DNA of 64,000 bases from Hyphomicrobiales bacterium (GCA_900467185.1 UBPA01000011.1:186001-250000); one strand, 5' to 3'. Shown: positions 37,086 to 47,596, counted from the first letter of the stretch. Numbers and translations: made by a program. Notes: generated by a model from the letters alone, not told the origin.

Positions 37086-38632
37086 TGACCGTTTCCGCTT
37101 CCACAGGCAGCCATGCCTCCGGTGTCCAGGCTTCGGGCCATACAGGCGTCGGCGCGAGCGAGGCCAAGATCTCCGGCAACGTCACGGCCTTTACCGGCTC
37201 CGATGCGCGCGCACCCCGCGACAGCCGTCCCCTGCGCCTCATCACCTGCGGCAGCGTCGATGACGGCAAATCGACGCTGATCGGCCGGCTGCTCTGGGAC
37301 ACCAAGGCCGTCAAGGAAGACCAGGCGGCGACGCTGGCCCGCGACTCCAGCGGCAAGCAGAACGATCTCGGCCTGCCGGACTTCGCCTTGCTTCTCGACG
37401 GTCTCCAGGCCGAGCGCGAACAGGGCATCACCATCGATGTGGCCTATCGCTACTTCGCGACCGAAAACCGCTCCTTCATCGTCGCCGACACCCCCGGCCA
37501 CGAGCAGTACACCCGCAACATGGCGACCGGCGCCTCCACGGCCGACCTCGCCATCCTGCTGGTCGATGCCCGCGTGGGTCTGCTCGAGCAGACGCGCCGC
37601 CATGCCACCATCGCCACGCTGATGGGCATTCGCCAGTTTGTGCTGGCGGTCAACAAGATCGACCTGACCGGCTACGATCGCGCCCGCTTCGACGCGATCA
37701 GCCATGATTTCCGCGAGCTGGCCCTGTCGCTTGGCGTGCGTCAGGTCACGGCCATTCCGGTGTCCGCGCTGAAGGGCGAGAACGTCGTTTATGACGGCCG
37801 CGCCTCCATGCCGTGGTATGACGGCCCGACGCTGGTCGAGGTTCTCGAGCTGGCCACGGTCCGCTCCGGCCAGACGACCGGCTTCCGTCTGCCGATCCAG
37901 CGCGTGTCGCGTCCGGGCGAAAGCTTCCGCGGCTATCAGGGCACCGTTGCCGGCGGCTCGGTCAAGCCGGGCGACAGCGTCGTCATCCTGCCGTCGGGCA
38001 TGGTCGCGAACGTCACCAAGATCGTCACCTTCGACCTCGTGCGCAATGCGGCCGTGGCCGGCGATGCGATCACGCTCGTGCTCGATCGTCAGGTGGACGT
38101 GTCGCGCGGCGACATGATCGTCGCCATCGACAGCCAGCCCCAGACCGGCGTCGCCTTCGATGCGCAGATCGTGGCCCTGCAGCCGGACGGCATCCAGCCG
38201 AACAAGCGCTACTGGCTGAAGAGCGGCTCCCGCCGCCAGCGCGTCAGCGTCGAGCCGGTCAGCCAGCTGGACCTGAAGAGCGGCAAGTGGGGCCCCTCCG
38301 ACGCGCTCTCCATGAATGCCATCGGCAAGGTGCATCTCGCCTTCGACGAGCAGGCCATGTTCGACGCCTACGAGCAGAACCGCACCACGGGCGCCTTCAT
38401 CCTGATCGACCCCGACACCAACAACACGGTGGCGGGCGGCATGATTACGGGCAAGCGCTCTTCGCTCGGCGGCATCCACACCGAGGAAACCCGCGTCCTC
38501 CTGTCCCTGCCCGCCGATCTTGCGGACCGGATCCTTGCCAGCGACCTCGTTACTGGCCGCCGCGACGAACTGGAAGTCCGCCGCCTTACAGCCGCTCGCG
38601 CGCAGGATCTGCTGGATTCGCTCGACGGCTGA
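37085..38632 (+). CDS. cysN: Sulfate adenylyltransferase subunit 1 CysN
   Basis: GTPase subunit of ATP sulfurylase, 515 residues. It shows the P-loop GSVDDGKS (56-63), DTPGH, NKID and an EF-Tu-like beta-barrel region. There is no fused APS kinase domain, consistent with direct APS reduction by the CysH upstream. The first roughly 45 residues are Ser/Gly/Thr-rich and precede the conserved PLRLITCGS start, an unusually long leader. Translation is coupled to cysD. Confidence 0.94.
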   Translation: MTVSASTGSHASGVQASGHTGVGASEAKISGNVTAFTGSDARAPRDSRPLRLITCGSVDDGKSTLIGRLLWDTKAVKEDQAATLARDSSGKQNDLGLPDFALLLDGLQAEREQGITIDVAYRYFATENRSFIVADTPGHEQYTRNMATGASTADLAILLVDARVGLLEQTRRHATIATLMGIRQFVLAVNKIDLTGYDRARFDAISHDFRELALSLGVRQVTAIPVSALKGENVVYDGRASMPWYDGPTLVEVLELATVRSGQTTGFRLPIQRVSRPGESFRGYQGTVAGGSVKPGDSVVILPSGMVANVTKIVTFDLVRNAAVAGDAITLVLDRQVDVSRGDMIVAIDSQPQTGVAFDAQIVALQPDGIQPNKRYWLKSGSRRQRVSVEPVSQLDLKSGKWGPSDALSMNAIGKVHLAFDEQAMFDAYEQNRTTGAFILIDPDTNNTVAGGMITGKRSSLGGIHTEETRVLLSLPADLADRILASDLVTGRRDELEVRRLTAARAQDLLDSLDG

Positions 38633-38658
38633 TACCCGGAGGCGCGAAAAGGTAAGCC

Positions 38659-38689
38659 TTGACCTTCCAAGCGTTGGAAGCCCTATCAT
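38659..38689 (+). promoter_or_regulatory. CueR-type promoter of copZ
   Basis: TTGACC (-35) and TATCAT (-10) are separated by 19 nt, the overlong spacer typical of MerR-family activation. The spacer holds the dyad CTTCCAAGCGTTGGAAG. CueR bound to Cu(I) should twist this DNA to allow transcription of copZ, which starts 29 nt downstream. Confidence 0.85.
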
Positions 38690-38717
38690 GGGGACGTATC
38701 TGAAAGGAGACGTCCCC

Positions 38718-38924
38718 ATGACTGTGTTCGACATACCCGACATGACCTGCGGCCACTGCAAGAGCACGGTGGAAAACGCGATCCGCAGCGTCGACGGCCA
38801 AGCCAAAGTGCGCATCGACCTTGCGACGAAAACGGCGAATGTCGAAACCGACGCGAGCGCCGAAGAGATCGCCGCCGCGATTTCGGCCGCCGGCTACACG
38901 CCCGGTCTTCGCGCCCCGCTCTGA
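38718..38924 (+). CDS. copZ: Copper chaperone CopZ
   Basis: Small soluble heavy-metal-associated protein of 68 residues. The metal-binding MTCGHC motif (Cys11, Cys14) and the ferredoxin-like HMA pattern are clear. It carries Cu(I) to the CopA ATPase. AAAGGAG lies upstream of the ATG, and a CueR-type promoter sits immediately in front. copA follows under its own CueR promoter. Confidence 0.93.
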   Translation: MTVFDIPDMTCGHCKSTVENAIRSVDGQAKVRIDLATKTANVETDASAEEIAAAISAAGYTPGLRAPL

Positions 38925-38984
38925 TCCATCCGCCGACCCACGCCGCATCATCTGGTCATTCCCGGCATACCACCGTCATGCCCC

Positions 38985-39015
38985 TTGACCTTCCCATGAT
39001 GGGAAGCACTACCTA
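38985..39015 (+). promoter_or_regulatory. CueR-type promoter of copA
   Basis: TTGACC and TACCTA are separated by 19 nt, with the dyad CTTCCCATGATGGGAAG in the spacer. It closely matches the copZ promoter. Transcription should begin around 39020-39025, which bears on the choice of the copA start codon. Confidence 0.87.
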
Positions 39016-39045
39016 TATCGGCAGATGACACACGGGATGCTCCCT

Positions 39046-41556
39046 ATGACCGCCCACACTCCGCTTCAACCACCTCTGACCGCCTCGAAGACGACGACCT
39101 TCGCCATCGACGGCATGAGTTGCGCCTCCTGCGTGGCGCGGGTCGAAAAGGCCATTGCCGCCTTGCCCGGCGTTGTGGGCGCCAGCGTCAACCTCGCAAC
39201 CGAGCGGGCAACCGTGACCCATGACGCGGCCCTTGAGACGAGAAAAATCGTCGCGGCAATCGAGACCGCCGGCTATACGCCAAGGCTCGTCACCCACGCC
39301 TTTCCCATCGAGGGCATGAGCTGCGCATCCTGCGTGGCGCGTGTGGAAAAGGCGCTGGCGGCCGTGCCCGGCGTGCAGGAGGCCAGCGTCAATCTGGCGA
39401 CGGAGACCGCGACCGTAAGGCTGGTCGAGGGCACGGATATCGCGGGGATCGAGGCTGCCGTGATCAGGGCCGGCTACGCTGTGCGGCCTGAGGCCGAAGG
39501 CGAGCCGGAGACCGATACGGGCGAGACCGGAGACCGCCAGTCGCGCGAAGCCAGCCGGCTCGCCCGCGCCTTCACCGTCGCGGCCGTGCTCACCCTGCCG
39601 CTCTTCCTCCTAGAAATGGGCGCGCATGTCGTGCCCGCTATCCACGACGCTGTGATGGCGACGCTCGGCATGGACATGAGCCGCCGGCTGCAATTCGTGC
39701 TGGCAACGCTGGTTCTCTTCGGGCCGGGTCTCACCTTCTTCCGCAAGGGCGTGCCCAGCCTGCTGCGGCTTGCGCCCGATATGAATGCGCTGGTCGTGCT
39801 CGGCACGTCGGCCGCGTGGTCCTATTCGCTCGTCGCGACCTTCCTGCCATCCGTGCTGCCACCGGGCACCGACAATGTCTATTTCGAAGCCGCCGCCGTC
39901 ATCGTCACGCTCATCCTGCTCGGCCGGATGCTGGAAGCGCGCGCGAAAGGCCGCACCGGCCAGGCGATCCGCCGGCTGATGGGTCTCCAGGCGCGCACCG
40001 CGCGCGTGGTCCGGGCAGAGGGCGTGGTAGAGGTTCCCATCAGCGCGGTGAAGCCCGGCGATCGCGTGCTGATCCGCCCGGGCGAGAAAATCCCCGTCGA
40101 CGGCGAGGTCGTGGAGGGCCGCTCGCTGGTCGATCAGTCGATGATGACGGGCGAGCCCCTGCCCGTCGCGGTCTCCGAGGGCGCATCCGTCGTCGGCGGC
40201 ACGATCAACGGCACGGGCACCTTCACCTTCGTCGTGACGAAGACCGGAGCGGACACGCTGCTGTCGCAGATCATCCGCATGGTCGAGACGGCGCAAGGCG
40301 CAAAGCTGCCGATACAGGCGATGGTGGACCGCATCACAGCACGCTTCGTGCCCGCGGTGCTCGCCGCCGCGCTCCTGACCTTCGTAGCATGGCTGATCCT
40401 CGGGCCGACGCCGTCGCTGGCCCATGCGACGATCAATGCCGTCGCCGTCCTGATCATCGCCTGCCCCTGTGCCATGGGTCTGGCGACGCCGACCTCCATC
40501 ATGGTCGGCACCGGACGCGCGGCCGAACTCGGCATCCTCTTCCGCAAGGGCGATGCGTTGCAGGGCCTGCGCGACGTGGAGGTCGTCGCCTTCGACAAGA
40601 CGGGAACGCTGACCCAAGGAAAACCTACACTTACCGATTTCATCGTCATGCCCGGCTTCGAGCGGGCCGGCGTGCTTCGGCGGATCGCAAGCCTGGAGGC
40701 ACGGTCCGAACACCCGATCGCCGCGGCCATCGTCGCCTCGGCCGAGCGGGACGGCATCCCCCTTGCGAACATCACCAACGTCGCCGCCCTGCCCGGCTCC
40801 GGCATCGAAGGCACCATCGACGGAGAGGTCGTGCTGGTCGGCTCCGACCGCGCCATGCGCGAAAGCGGCATCGACGTTTCCGCGCTTGCCACGCAGGCGG
40901 CCGAGCTTGGCGATGCCGGCAAGTCGCCGCTCTATGCGGCCATCGGCGGCCGGCTTGCAGCCATGATCGCCGTCTCCGATCCGGTCAAGGACGGCAGCGC
41001 CTCCGCCATCGGGGCCCTGAAGGCCGAGGGCCTCAAGGTGGTGATGATCACCGGCGACAGCAGCCGCACCGCCCATGCCATAGCCCGCGCGCTCGGCATC
41101 GACGAGGTGGTGGCGGACGTCCTGCCCGGCGGCAAGGTCGAGGCGGTTCGGGCGCTGCGGAAAGACGCCCGTGTCGCTTTCGTCGGCGACGGTATCAACG
41201 ACGCGCCGGCATTGTCGGAAGCCGATATCGGCATCGCTCTCGGGACGGGAACCGACATCGCCATGGAAAGCGCCGATGTCGTGCTGATGTCGGGCGATCT
41301 CGCCGGCGTGCCGCGCGCCATCGCGATCAGCAGGGCGACGATCCGCAACATTCGCCAGAACCTGTTCTGGGCTTTCGCCTACAATGTCGGCCTCGTGCCG
41401 GTGGCCGCGGGCATCCTCTACCCCGTGAACGGCACGCTGCTGTCTCCGATGCTTGCCGCCGGCGCCATGAGCCTTTCCAGCGTCTTCGTCCTCGGCAACG
41501 CTTTGCGGCTGCGCCGTTTCTCACCCGCGACCCCGCCGCACAGGATGCCATCATGA
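39046..41556 (+). CDS. copA: Cu(I)-exporting P-type ATPase CopA
   Basis: Inner-membrane P1B-ATPase of about 836 residues that pumps Cu(I) out of the cytoplasm. Two N-terminal HMA domains each carry GMSCASC. They are followed by eight hydrophobic segments with the transport motif CPC ([13 protein letters not shown]), the phosphorylation site DKTGT, a TGD segment and [10 protein letters not shown]. In-frame ATGs at 39025 and 39037 lie at or very near the predicted transcription start, so 39046 is chosen. It overlaps cueR by four bases. Confidence 0.95.
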   Translation: MTAHTPLQPPLTASKTTTFAIDGMSCASCVARVEKAIAALPGVVGASVNLATERATVTHDAALETRKIVAAIETAGYTPRLVTHAFPIEGMSCASCVARVEKALAAVPGVQEASVNLATETATVRLVEGTDIAGIEAAVIRAGYAVRPEAEGEPETDTGETGDRQSREASRLARAFTVAAVLTLPLFLLEMGAHVVPAIHDAVMATLGMDMSRRLQFVLATLVLFGPGLTFFRKGVPSLLRLAPDMNALVVLGTSAAWSYSLVATFLPSVLPPGTDNVYFEAAAVIVTLILLGRMLEARAKGRTGQAIRRLMGLQARTARVVRAEGVVEVPISAVKPGDRVLIRPGEKIPVDGEVVEGRSLVDQSMMTGEPLPVAVSEGASVVGGTINGTGTFTFVVTKTGADTLLSQIIRMVETAQGAKLPIQAMVDRITARFVPAVLAAALLTFVAWLILGPTPSLAHATINAVAVLIIACPCAMGLATPTSIMVGTGRAAELGILFRKGDALQGLRDVEVVAFDKTGTLTQGKPTLTDFIVMPGFERAGVLRRIASLEARSEHPIAAAIVASAERDGIPLANITNVAALPGSGIEGTIDGEVVLVGSDRAMRESGIDVSALATQAAELGDAGKSPLYAAIGGRLAAMIAVSDPVKDGSASAIGALKAEGLKVVMITGDSSRTAHAIARALGIDEVVADVLPGGKVEAVRALRKDARVAFVGDGINDAPALSEADIGIALGTGTDIAMESADVVLMSGDLAGVPRAIAISRATIRNIRQNLFWAFAYNVGLVPVAAGILYPVNGTLLSPMLAAGAMSLSSVFVLGNALRLRRFSPATPPHRMPS

Positions 41557-41999
41557 ACATCGGCGAAGCCTCCAGAGCCTCCGGCATCTCCGCAAAGATG
41601 ATCCGCTATTACGAGCAGATCGGCCTGATCGCCCCCGCGCATCGCAGCGAGGCGCAATATCGCACTTACGCCGACACCGACATCCACACGCTGCGCTTCA
41701 TCCGTCGCGCCCGCGACCTCGGCTTTTCCGTCGAGCAGATGAAGACCCTGCTGGCGCTCTGGCATGACCGCGCACGCGCCAGCGGCGACGTGAAGGCGAT
41801 CGCGCTCGAGCATATCGCCGAACTCGACCGCAAGGCCGCCGCCATCGCCGCGATGACCGCGACGCTGCGCCATCTCGCCAGCAACTGCCACGGCGACGCC
41901 CGGCCGGATTGCCCGATCCTCGACGATTTCGCCGATGCGCCACCGGAGACGGACATGCCTGAGGTTTCCGCCCGTTTCGGACGCGCGAACATCGGCTAG
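41553..41999 (+). CDS. cueR: Copper-responsive MerR-family regulator CueR
   Basis: Transcription activator of 148 residues. It has the MerR winged helix ([26 protein letters not shown]) and a dimerisation helix. The metal loop has cysteines at exactly 112 and 120 (CHGDARPDC), as in E. coli CueR, selecting monovalent copper, silver or gold. It is co-transcribed with copA and should activate the two 19-bp-spacer promoters upstream of copZ and copA. Confidence 0.94.
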   Translation: MNIGEASRASGISAKMIRYYEQIGLIAPAHRSEAQYRTYADTDIHTLRFIRRARDLGFSVEQMKTLLALWHDRARASGDVKAIALEHIAELDRKAAAIAAMTATLRHLASNCHGDARPDCPILDDFADAPPETDMPEVSARFGRANIG

Positions 42000-42073
42000 C
42001 CGTTTCGCACCTCGAGCATTGTCGCCCAGCCTCCACACGATATGATGGCCCGGCATCGAACGGGAGAGCCTGC

Positions 42074-43228
42074 ATGTTTCTGACGGAGAGGGATCTGATC
42101 GAACTCGTGGCCTTCCGGCACGATTTGCACCGACACCCGGAGCTCTCGGGCGAGGAGCGGGAAACGGCGGCGCGGGTGCAGGCGCATCTGGCGGCCCTCA
42201 AGCCCGACCGCGTGATCACCGGCCTTGGCGGCCATGGCGTGGCGGCCGTGTTTTCAGGCGTCGAAACGGGGCCGACGCTGCTGTTCCGTTGCGAGCTGGA
42301 CGCCTTGCCGATCCCCGAAATCTCCGATGCCCCGCACCGCTCCGACATCCCCGGCAAGGGACACCTTTGCGGGCATGACGGACATATGGCGATCCTCGCA
42401 GCGCTCGGCCGCGGCCTTGCGCGGCGGCGGCCCGTCCACGGGCGCGTGGTGCTGATGTTCCAGCCGGCCGAGGAAACCGGTGCGGGCGCTGCCGCCGTGC
42501 TTGCCGATCCCGCCTTCGCCGACATCCGGCCGGATCTGTCCTTTTCGCTGCACAACCTGCCGGGTCTGCCGCTCGGCCATGTCGCGCTCGCCGCCGGCCC
42601 CGTCAACTGCGCCTCGCGCGGCCTGCGCATCAGTCTCGATGGCAAGACGGCACATGCCTCCATGCCCGAAACGGGCATCTCCCCGATGCAGGCCGTCTCC
42701 CGCCTGATGCCACAGCTGACGGAACTGGGCAGAGGCACCTTTCCCTCGGCGGATTTCGCCATGGTGACGCTGACCCATGCCGTCCTCGGCGAACCGGCCT
42801 TCGGCATCGCGCCCGGCCGCGCGGAAGTTTGGGCGACGCTGCGCACGCTCACGGATGCCGGCATGGCCGACCTCTGCGCCCGCGCCGAATCCCTGATCTC
42901 GGAAACGGCCGCACAAGAGCGGCTGGCCCTGTCCTACCACTACGAGGATATCTTCCATCATTGCGAAAATGCGCCGGAAGCCGTCGCGCATCTGCGGCAG
43001 GCCTTGATCGATGAGGGCATCGACCACGACGAGGCCGGGCTGCCGATGCGGGCTTCGGAGGATTTCGGCCGGTTCGCCGCCTGCGGCCCCTCGGCCATGC
43101 TGTTTCTCGGCAGCGGCGAGACACATCCGGCGCTCCACAATCCCGATTACGATTTCCCGGATGTGCTGATCGAGCGCGGCGCGCGCATCTTCCTGCGGGT
43201 CATCGACACTGTATTAGAATTGTCGTAA
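42074..43228 (+). CDS. M20 family amidohydrolase
   Basis: Metallo-amidohydrolase of 384 residues of the hippurate hydrolase/IAA-amino acid hydrolase group. It has RHDLHRHPELSGEE at the N-terminus, the metal-binding CGHDGHMA, the catalytic EETGAGA and MRASEDFGRF near the C-terminus. It probably cleaves an N-acyl amino acid; the acyl group is unknown. It stands alone between cueR and an esterase gene. Confidence 0.9.
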   Translation: MFLTERDLIELVAFRHDLHRHPELSGEERETAARVQAHLAALKPDRVITGLGGHGVAAVFSGVETGPTLLFRCELDALPIPEISDAPHRSDIPGKGHLCGHDGHMAILAALGRGLARRRPVHGRVVLMFQPAEETGAGAAAVLADPAFADIRPDLSFSLHNLPGLPLGHVALAAGPVNCASRGLRISLDGKTAHASMPETGISPMQAVSRLMPQLTELGRGTFPSADFAMVTLTHAVLGEPAFGIAPGRAEVWATLRTLTDAGMADLCARAESLISETAAQERLALSYHYEDIFHHCENAPEAVAHLRQALIDEGIDHDEAGLPMRASEDFGRFAACGPSAMLFLGSGETHPALHNPDYDFPDVLIERGARIFLRVIDTVLELS

Positions 43229-43347
43229 ATTCGGATGATGGGTTGTCACAGCCCTTGTCTCGCCATGATGGCACCCCATCTGTTGTGCACTGCACCATGC
43301 GCCACCCGATGCTCCCCGGGGTCCGGCCCAGAGCCTGGAGATGGCCC

Positions 43348-44481
43348 ATGCGAAAATTATCCGATACGATCGAACGTCTGGCGCGCCTCAAGGCACGCCC
43401 GGACGGTCTGCAACCGGCCACATCCGGTTTGCAGCCGCTTGAGATCGTCGGCAGCAATCCCGGCGCGCTCACCGCCTGGTACCGCACGCCTGACAAGACG
43501 AAGGCCGCGCCGCCTCTGGTCGTCGTGCTCCACGGCTGCACCCAGAATGCCGCCGGCTACGATCGCGGCTCCGGCTGGTCGGCGCTGGCGGAGGATTACG
43601 GCTTCGCCGTCCTCTTCCCCGAGCAGAGCCGCGGCAACAACGGCAATCTCTGCTTCAACTGGTTCTCGAAACCCGACGTGACGCGCGGGTCGGGCGAGGT
43701 TCTCTCGATCCGGGAGATGATCGCCACGATGATCTCCGATCATGGGGTCGATCCGCGCCGCGTCTATGTCACCGGGCTGTCGGCCGGCGGGGCCATGGCG
43801 AACGCGCTGCTCGCCACCTATCCCGAAATCTTCGCCGGCGGCGCGATCATCGCCGGCCTGCCCCATGGCGTCGCCGGCAGCGTGCCCGAAGCCTTCGACC
43901 GCATGCGCGGCCATGGCCTGCCGGACGCGGACGGGCTGCAGGCGCGGCTCGCCGCGGCCTCCCCGCACAAGGGCCCCTGGCCGACCGTCTCGATCTGGCA
44001 GGGCACGGCGGACAACACCGTCGCCGACACCAATGCCGGCGCGCTCATCGACCAGTGGCGCGGCGCGCTCGGCGTCGTCGAACGTCCGGAACGGGTCGAA
44101 ACCGTCGATGGGCAGGAGCGGCACATCTGGGTGGACACCACCGGGCGCGAGGTGCTGGATCTGTTCCTCGTGCGCGGCATGGGCCATGGCACGCCGCTCG
44201 ACCCGCAGAGCGGTTACGGCGAAGCGGCCCCCTATATGCTGGATGTCGGTATCGCCTCGACGGTCCACATCGCCCGCAACTGGGGTATCATCCCCTCATT
44301 CGAGAAGAAGGTGCATCGCGCGGCATCGGCAAGTGCGCAGCCCAAAGGCAGGGACGCGTCTCCGCGGACCTCCGCCCCCTCGCCGGCCAAGCCTGAAAAC
44401 GTCAAGCCGGAAAGCGTCAAGCCCGAAAGCGTGAAGGACGTCATCGAGAACGCCCTGCGGGCTGCAGGCCTGATGAAATAG
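43348..44481 (+). CDS. PHB depolymerase family esterase
   Basis: Alpha/beta hydrolase of 377 residues of the LpqC/polyhydroxybutyrate-depolymerase esterase group. It has the oxyanion LHGCTQNA motif, nucleophile Ser145 in GLSAGG and a late GMGHGTPLD with the likely catalytic histidine. No signal peptide is seen, so it may be cytoplasmic or use another route. The C-terminal tail is Pro/Ser/Lys-rich with near repeats KPENV/KPESV. The ATG at 43348 has GGAG upstream. Confidence 0.87.
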   Translation: MRKLSDTIERLARLKARPDGLQPATSGLQPLEIVGSNPGALTAWYRTPDKTKAAPPLVVVLHGCTQNAAGYDRGSGWSALAEDYGFAVLFPEQSRGNNGNLCFNWFSKPDVTRGSGEVLSIREMIATMISDHGVDPRRVYVTGLSAGGAMANALLATYPEIFAGGAIIAGLPHGVAGSVPEAFDRMRGHGLPDADGLQARLAAASPHKGPWPTVSIWQGTADNTVADTNAGALIDQWRGALGVVERPERVETVDGQERHIWVDTTGREVLDLFLVRGMGHGTPLDPQSGYGEAAPYMLDVGIASTVHIARNWGIIPSFEKKVHRAASASAQPKGRDASPRTSAPSPAKPENVKPESVKPESVKDVIENALRAAGLMK

Positions 44482-44655
44482 GCGCCCGCCGCGCCCGCAA
44501 CCTTGCGGAAACGCTCTTTCCCGACATTCCCGCTCTGGACCGCCGACGGCGGCTGAGGCAAAGTCGGCGCTGACACCACACGACCCCGGCCGCATGCGGT
44601 GGGCAGCCTGCGGTACACGTCGCCGAAGAGGATATCGGGGGATGACGCAAGAGCG

Positions 44656-46188
44656 ATGAACTTCTTCGAGAGCCTCCTCGTCCTCCTTCTCGTCGCCATC
44701 GCCCTCCTGCAGGTGTCGCGGCGGCTGTCGGTGCCGTATCCCTCGATGCTGGCCATGGCCGGCGTTGCGGCGGCGCTGGTGCCAGGCGTTCCCTATATCG
44801 CGCTGGAGCCGGAAACGGCGCTGGCCCTGTTCATCGCGCCGGCCCTGATGGATGCCGCCTTCGATTTTCCGGTCAACACCGCACGGCGCTACTGGGCGGC
44901 GTTGATCGTCTTTGCGGTCGGCGGCGTCGTGGCGACGGCCGCCGCCGTCGCCTTCATCGGCTGGTCCTATGCCGGCCTGCCCATCGCCGCCGCCCTCGTG
45001 CTCGGCGCCATCGTCGCGCCGCCGGATGCCGCGGCCGCGACCGCCGTTCTCTCCGGCATGTCCATTCCCCGCAGCACGGATGCCGTCCTGCGCGGCGAGA
45101 GCCTGTTCAACGACGCGGCCGCCCTGCTGATCTTCGGCGCAGCCTTGTCGGTCCAGACGTCCGGCGGGCTCGGACCGACAGTCGCCCTGCATTTCGCCAT
45201 CGCGGCACCGGGCGGCATCCTGCTCGGCATGGCCGCGGCCTGGTTTTCCGCCCGCGTCACCGGCTATGTCGCGGGAACGCTCGGCGGCAACCTCCTGCAA
45301 TTCGTCCAGACATTTCTTCTCTGGATCGTCGCCGAACATCTCGGCCTGTCGGCCGTGCTCGCCATCGTCGCCTTCGCCATGACCATCGCGGCCAGCAGCA
45401 CCAGTCGCTCCTCCGCCCGCATGCGCGTCCAGTCCTATGCCGTCTGGAGCGCGGTCGTCTTCGTGCTCAACGTCATGGCCTTCCTGCTGATGGGCATGCA
45501 GGTGCGCGATATCATCGGCGGCATGACGACCGAGAGACTGATCCATGCATCAAGCTTCATCGCTGCTGTCGTGATCACCGTTATCGTGGTCCGTTTCGTC
45601 ATCTGCATCGGCTTCAACCGCGTTCGCAATGCCTTGCTGAGCGGCGAGGAGCCGACGGATGTGCGGCAGTCGGTTCTGGCAGCCTGGTGCGGCATGCGCG
45701 GCCTCGTCACGCTGGCGACGGCGTTCGCACTACCCTCCGATTTCCCCCAGCGGGATCTCGTGCTGCTGGCCGCCTTCGCCGTGGTCCTCGCAACCCTCGT
45801 CCTCCAAGGCTTGACGCTCGCGCCGCTCATCCGGCTGCTCGGGCTCGACCGGCGCGAACAGGGCGCCCGCGACATGACCGGTTTCCGGCTCGAAATCGCC
45901 TCGGCCGGGCTCGACCGGATCGGCGACCGGACGGGACGGGAGGCCGAACTGGTGCGGACCAAGTTTGCCATCGAACGCGCCGCTCTGGCCGATACCGAAG
46001 GTGCCGATGCGCTGCAGGCCTATCGTGCGCTGGCGCTGGAGGCGATCGACGCCCAGCGCAAGGCACTGGAGCGACTGCGAACCGGCAACCGGCTCAATGT
46101 CGACGAGTACAATCTGCTCCTGGAAGAGATCGACTGGCGCGAACTCGCTGTCCTGCCCGACGACCAGCGACGCATCGAGGAGACCTGA
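44656..46188 (+). CDS. CPA1 family Na+/H+ antiporter
   Basis: Inner-membrane exchanger of 510 residues with about 12 hydrophobic segments. The segment ALVLGAIVAPPDAAAATAVL and the following SLFNDAAALLIFG carry the acidic ion-binding residues typical of NhaP/CPA1 exchangers. The C-terminal 100 residues are cytoplasmic and helical. It expels sodium or potassium in exchange for protons. The ATG at 44656 places the first membrane segment correctly. Confidence 0.9.
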   Translation: MNFFESLLVLLLVAIALLQVSRRLSVPYPSMLAMAGVAAALVPGVPYIALEPETALALFIAPALMDAAFDFPVNTARRYWAALIVFAVGGVVATAAAVAFIGWSYAGLPIAAALVLGAIVAPPDAAAATAVLSGMSIPRSTDAVLRGESLFNDAAALLIFGAALSVQTSGGLGPTVALHFAIAAPGGILLGMAAAWFSARVTGYVAGTLGGNLLQFVQTFLLWIVAEHLGLSAVLAIVAFAMTIAASSTSRSSARMRVQSYAVWSAVVFVLNVMAFLLMGMQVRDIIGGMTTERLIHASSFIAAVVITVIVVRFVICIGFNRVRNALLSGEEPTDVRQSVLAAWCGMRGLVTLATAFALPSDFPQRDLVLLAAFAVVLATLVLQGLTLAPLIRLLGLDRREQGARDMTGFRLEIASAGLDRIGDRTGREAELVRTKFAIERAALADTEGADALQAYRALALEAIDAQRKALERLRTGNRLNVDEYNLLLEEIDWRELAVLPDDQRRIEET

Positions 46189-46203
46189 CTGCGCTGTGCG
46201 CGG

Positions 46204-47532
46204 TTACCTGGTCGGAAAGAACCGATTATCGGGACGTGGCAGGCCGAGATGATCGCGCAGCGTCGTGCCTTCGTACGCCTTGCGGAACCGGCCGCGCCGC
46301 TGGAGTTCGGGAACGAGCCGATGCGCCACATCATCGAGCCCTTGCGGCAGGTAGGGAAAGACCACGTTGAAGCCATCCGAGCCTTCCGCGTCGATCCAGG
46401 TCTCCATCTCGTCGGCAACGCTTTCCGGCGTTCCAACGAAGGCAAGGCCGGAATAGCCGCCATAGCGCTGCGCCAGCTGCCGCACGGTCAGTCCCTCGGT
46501 TTCGGCCAGCTTCAGCACCTGCTGGCGGCCCGTCTTGCTGGCGTTCGTTTCGGGAAGGTCGCGCGGCAGCGGCGCATCGAGAGCAAAGCCAGAGGCATCG
46601 AGGCCGAGCGCGATCGACAGGGAGGCGATGCCGCTTTCGAAATGCACCAGACTGTCGAGCAGCGCGCGCTTGGCCTTCGCTTCGTCGATCGTATCGCCGA
46701 TGATGATGAAGGCGGCCGGCAGGATCTTCAGGTGGTCCCGTGACCGGCCGAGCGCTTCCAGCCGCCCCTTGATATCGGCGAAAAGCTCCTGCCCGCCCGC
46801 GAGATCGCGCGGCGCGGCGAAGATCACCTCCGCCGTTTCCGCGGCAAGCTGGCGGCCGGGCTCGGATTGTCCCGCCTGCACGATGACGGGCCAACCCTGC
46901 GGCGGGCGGGCGATGTTGAGCGGACCGCGCACGTTCAGGCTCGGCCCGTGATGGTCGAGCACATGCATCCGCTCGGGGTCGAAGAACAGCCCGCTTTCCT
47001 GATCACGCAGGAAGGCGTCGTCGGCAAAACTGTCCCAGAGGCCGGTGACGACATCGAAGAACTCGCGTGCGCGGCGATAGCGCTCGCCATGCTCCACATG
47101 CTCGTCGAGGCCGAAATTTCGCGCGGCATCCGGGTTGGATGTCGTGACGATGTTCCAGCCAGCCCGGCCGTCGCTGATGTGATCGAGCGAGGCGAAGCGC
47201 CGGGCGATGTGATAGGGCGCATCGAAGGTTGTCGAGGCCGTTGCAACGAGGCCGATCCGTTCGGTGACGGCGGCAAGGGCCGAGAGCAGCGTGAAGGGCT
47301 CGAACGACGTCACCGTGTGGCTGCGCTTCAGCGCTTCCACCGGCATGTTGAGCACGGCGAGATGATCGGCCATGAAGAACGCGTCGAACTTCGCCGCCTC
47401 CAGCGTCTGCGCGAAGCGCTTCAGGTGCCCGAAGCTGAAATTCGCGTCCGGTGCGGATCCCGGATAGCGCCAGGCGCCGGTGTGCAGGCTGACAGGCCGC
47501 ATGAAGGCGCCGAGATGCATCTGCTTGGACAT
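46204..47532 (-). CDS. NtaA/SnaA/DszA family FMNH2-dependent monooxygenase
   Basis: Luciferase-like (LLM) flavin monooxygenase of 442 residues. Family motifs include ASLDHISDGRAGWNIVTT, HGERYRRAREF and the long insertion FFDPERMHVLDHHG. Members attack nitrilotriacetate, dibenzothiophene sulfone or organosulfur compounds. It is the last gene of an apparent operon after metQ, metN and metI (64 nt gap), which suggests that the imported compound contains sulfur. AAGGAAG precedes the ATG. A flavin reductase partner is not seen nearby. Confidence 0.88.
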   Translation of the reverse strand: MSKQMHLGAFMRPVSLHTGAWRYPGSAPDANFSFGHLKRFAQTLEAAKFDAFFMADHLAVLNMPVEALKRSHTVTSFEPFTLLSALAAVTERIGLVATASTTFDAPYHIARRFASLDHISDGRAGWNIVTTSNPDAARNFGLDEHVEHGERYRRAREFFDVVTGLWDSFADDAFLRDQESGLFFDPERMHVLDHHGPSLNVRGPLNIARPPQGWPVIVQAGQSEPGRQLAAETAEVIFAAPRDLAGGQELFADIKGRLEALGRSRDHLKILPAAFIIIGDTIDEAKAKRALLDSLVHFESGIASLSIALGLDASGFALDAPLPRDLPETNASKTGRQQVLKLAETEGLTVRQLAQRYGGYSGLAFVGTPESVADEMETWIDAEGSDGFNVVFPYLPQGLDDVAHRLVPELQRRGRFRKAYEGTTLRDHLGLPRPDNRFFPTR

Positions 47533-47596
47533 GGACACTTCCTTGGGTTCGCCCGGCGCCGACATGCCGGGCCTTGAAACGGAAACGGGAACGGCG

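Noticed and set aside
44375-44445. Short near-repeats at the end of the esterase gene
   Set aside because: They encode KPENV/KPESV repeats within a real coding sequence and are not an independent repeat element or CRISPR.
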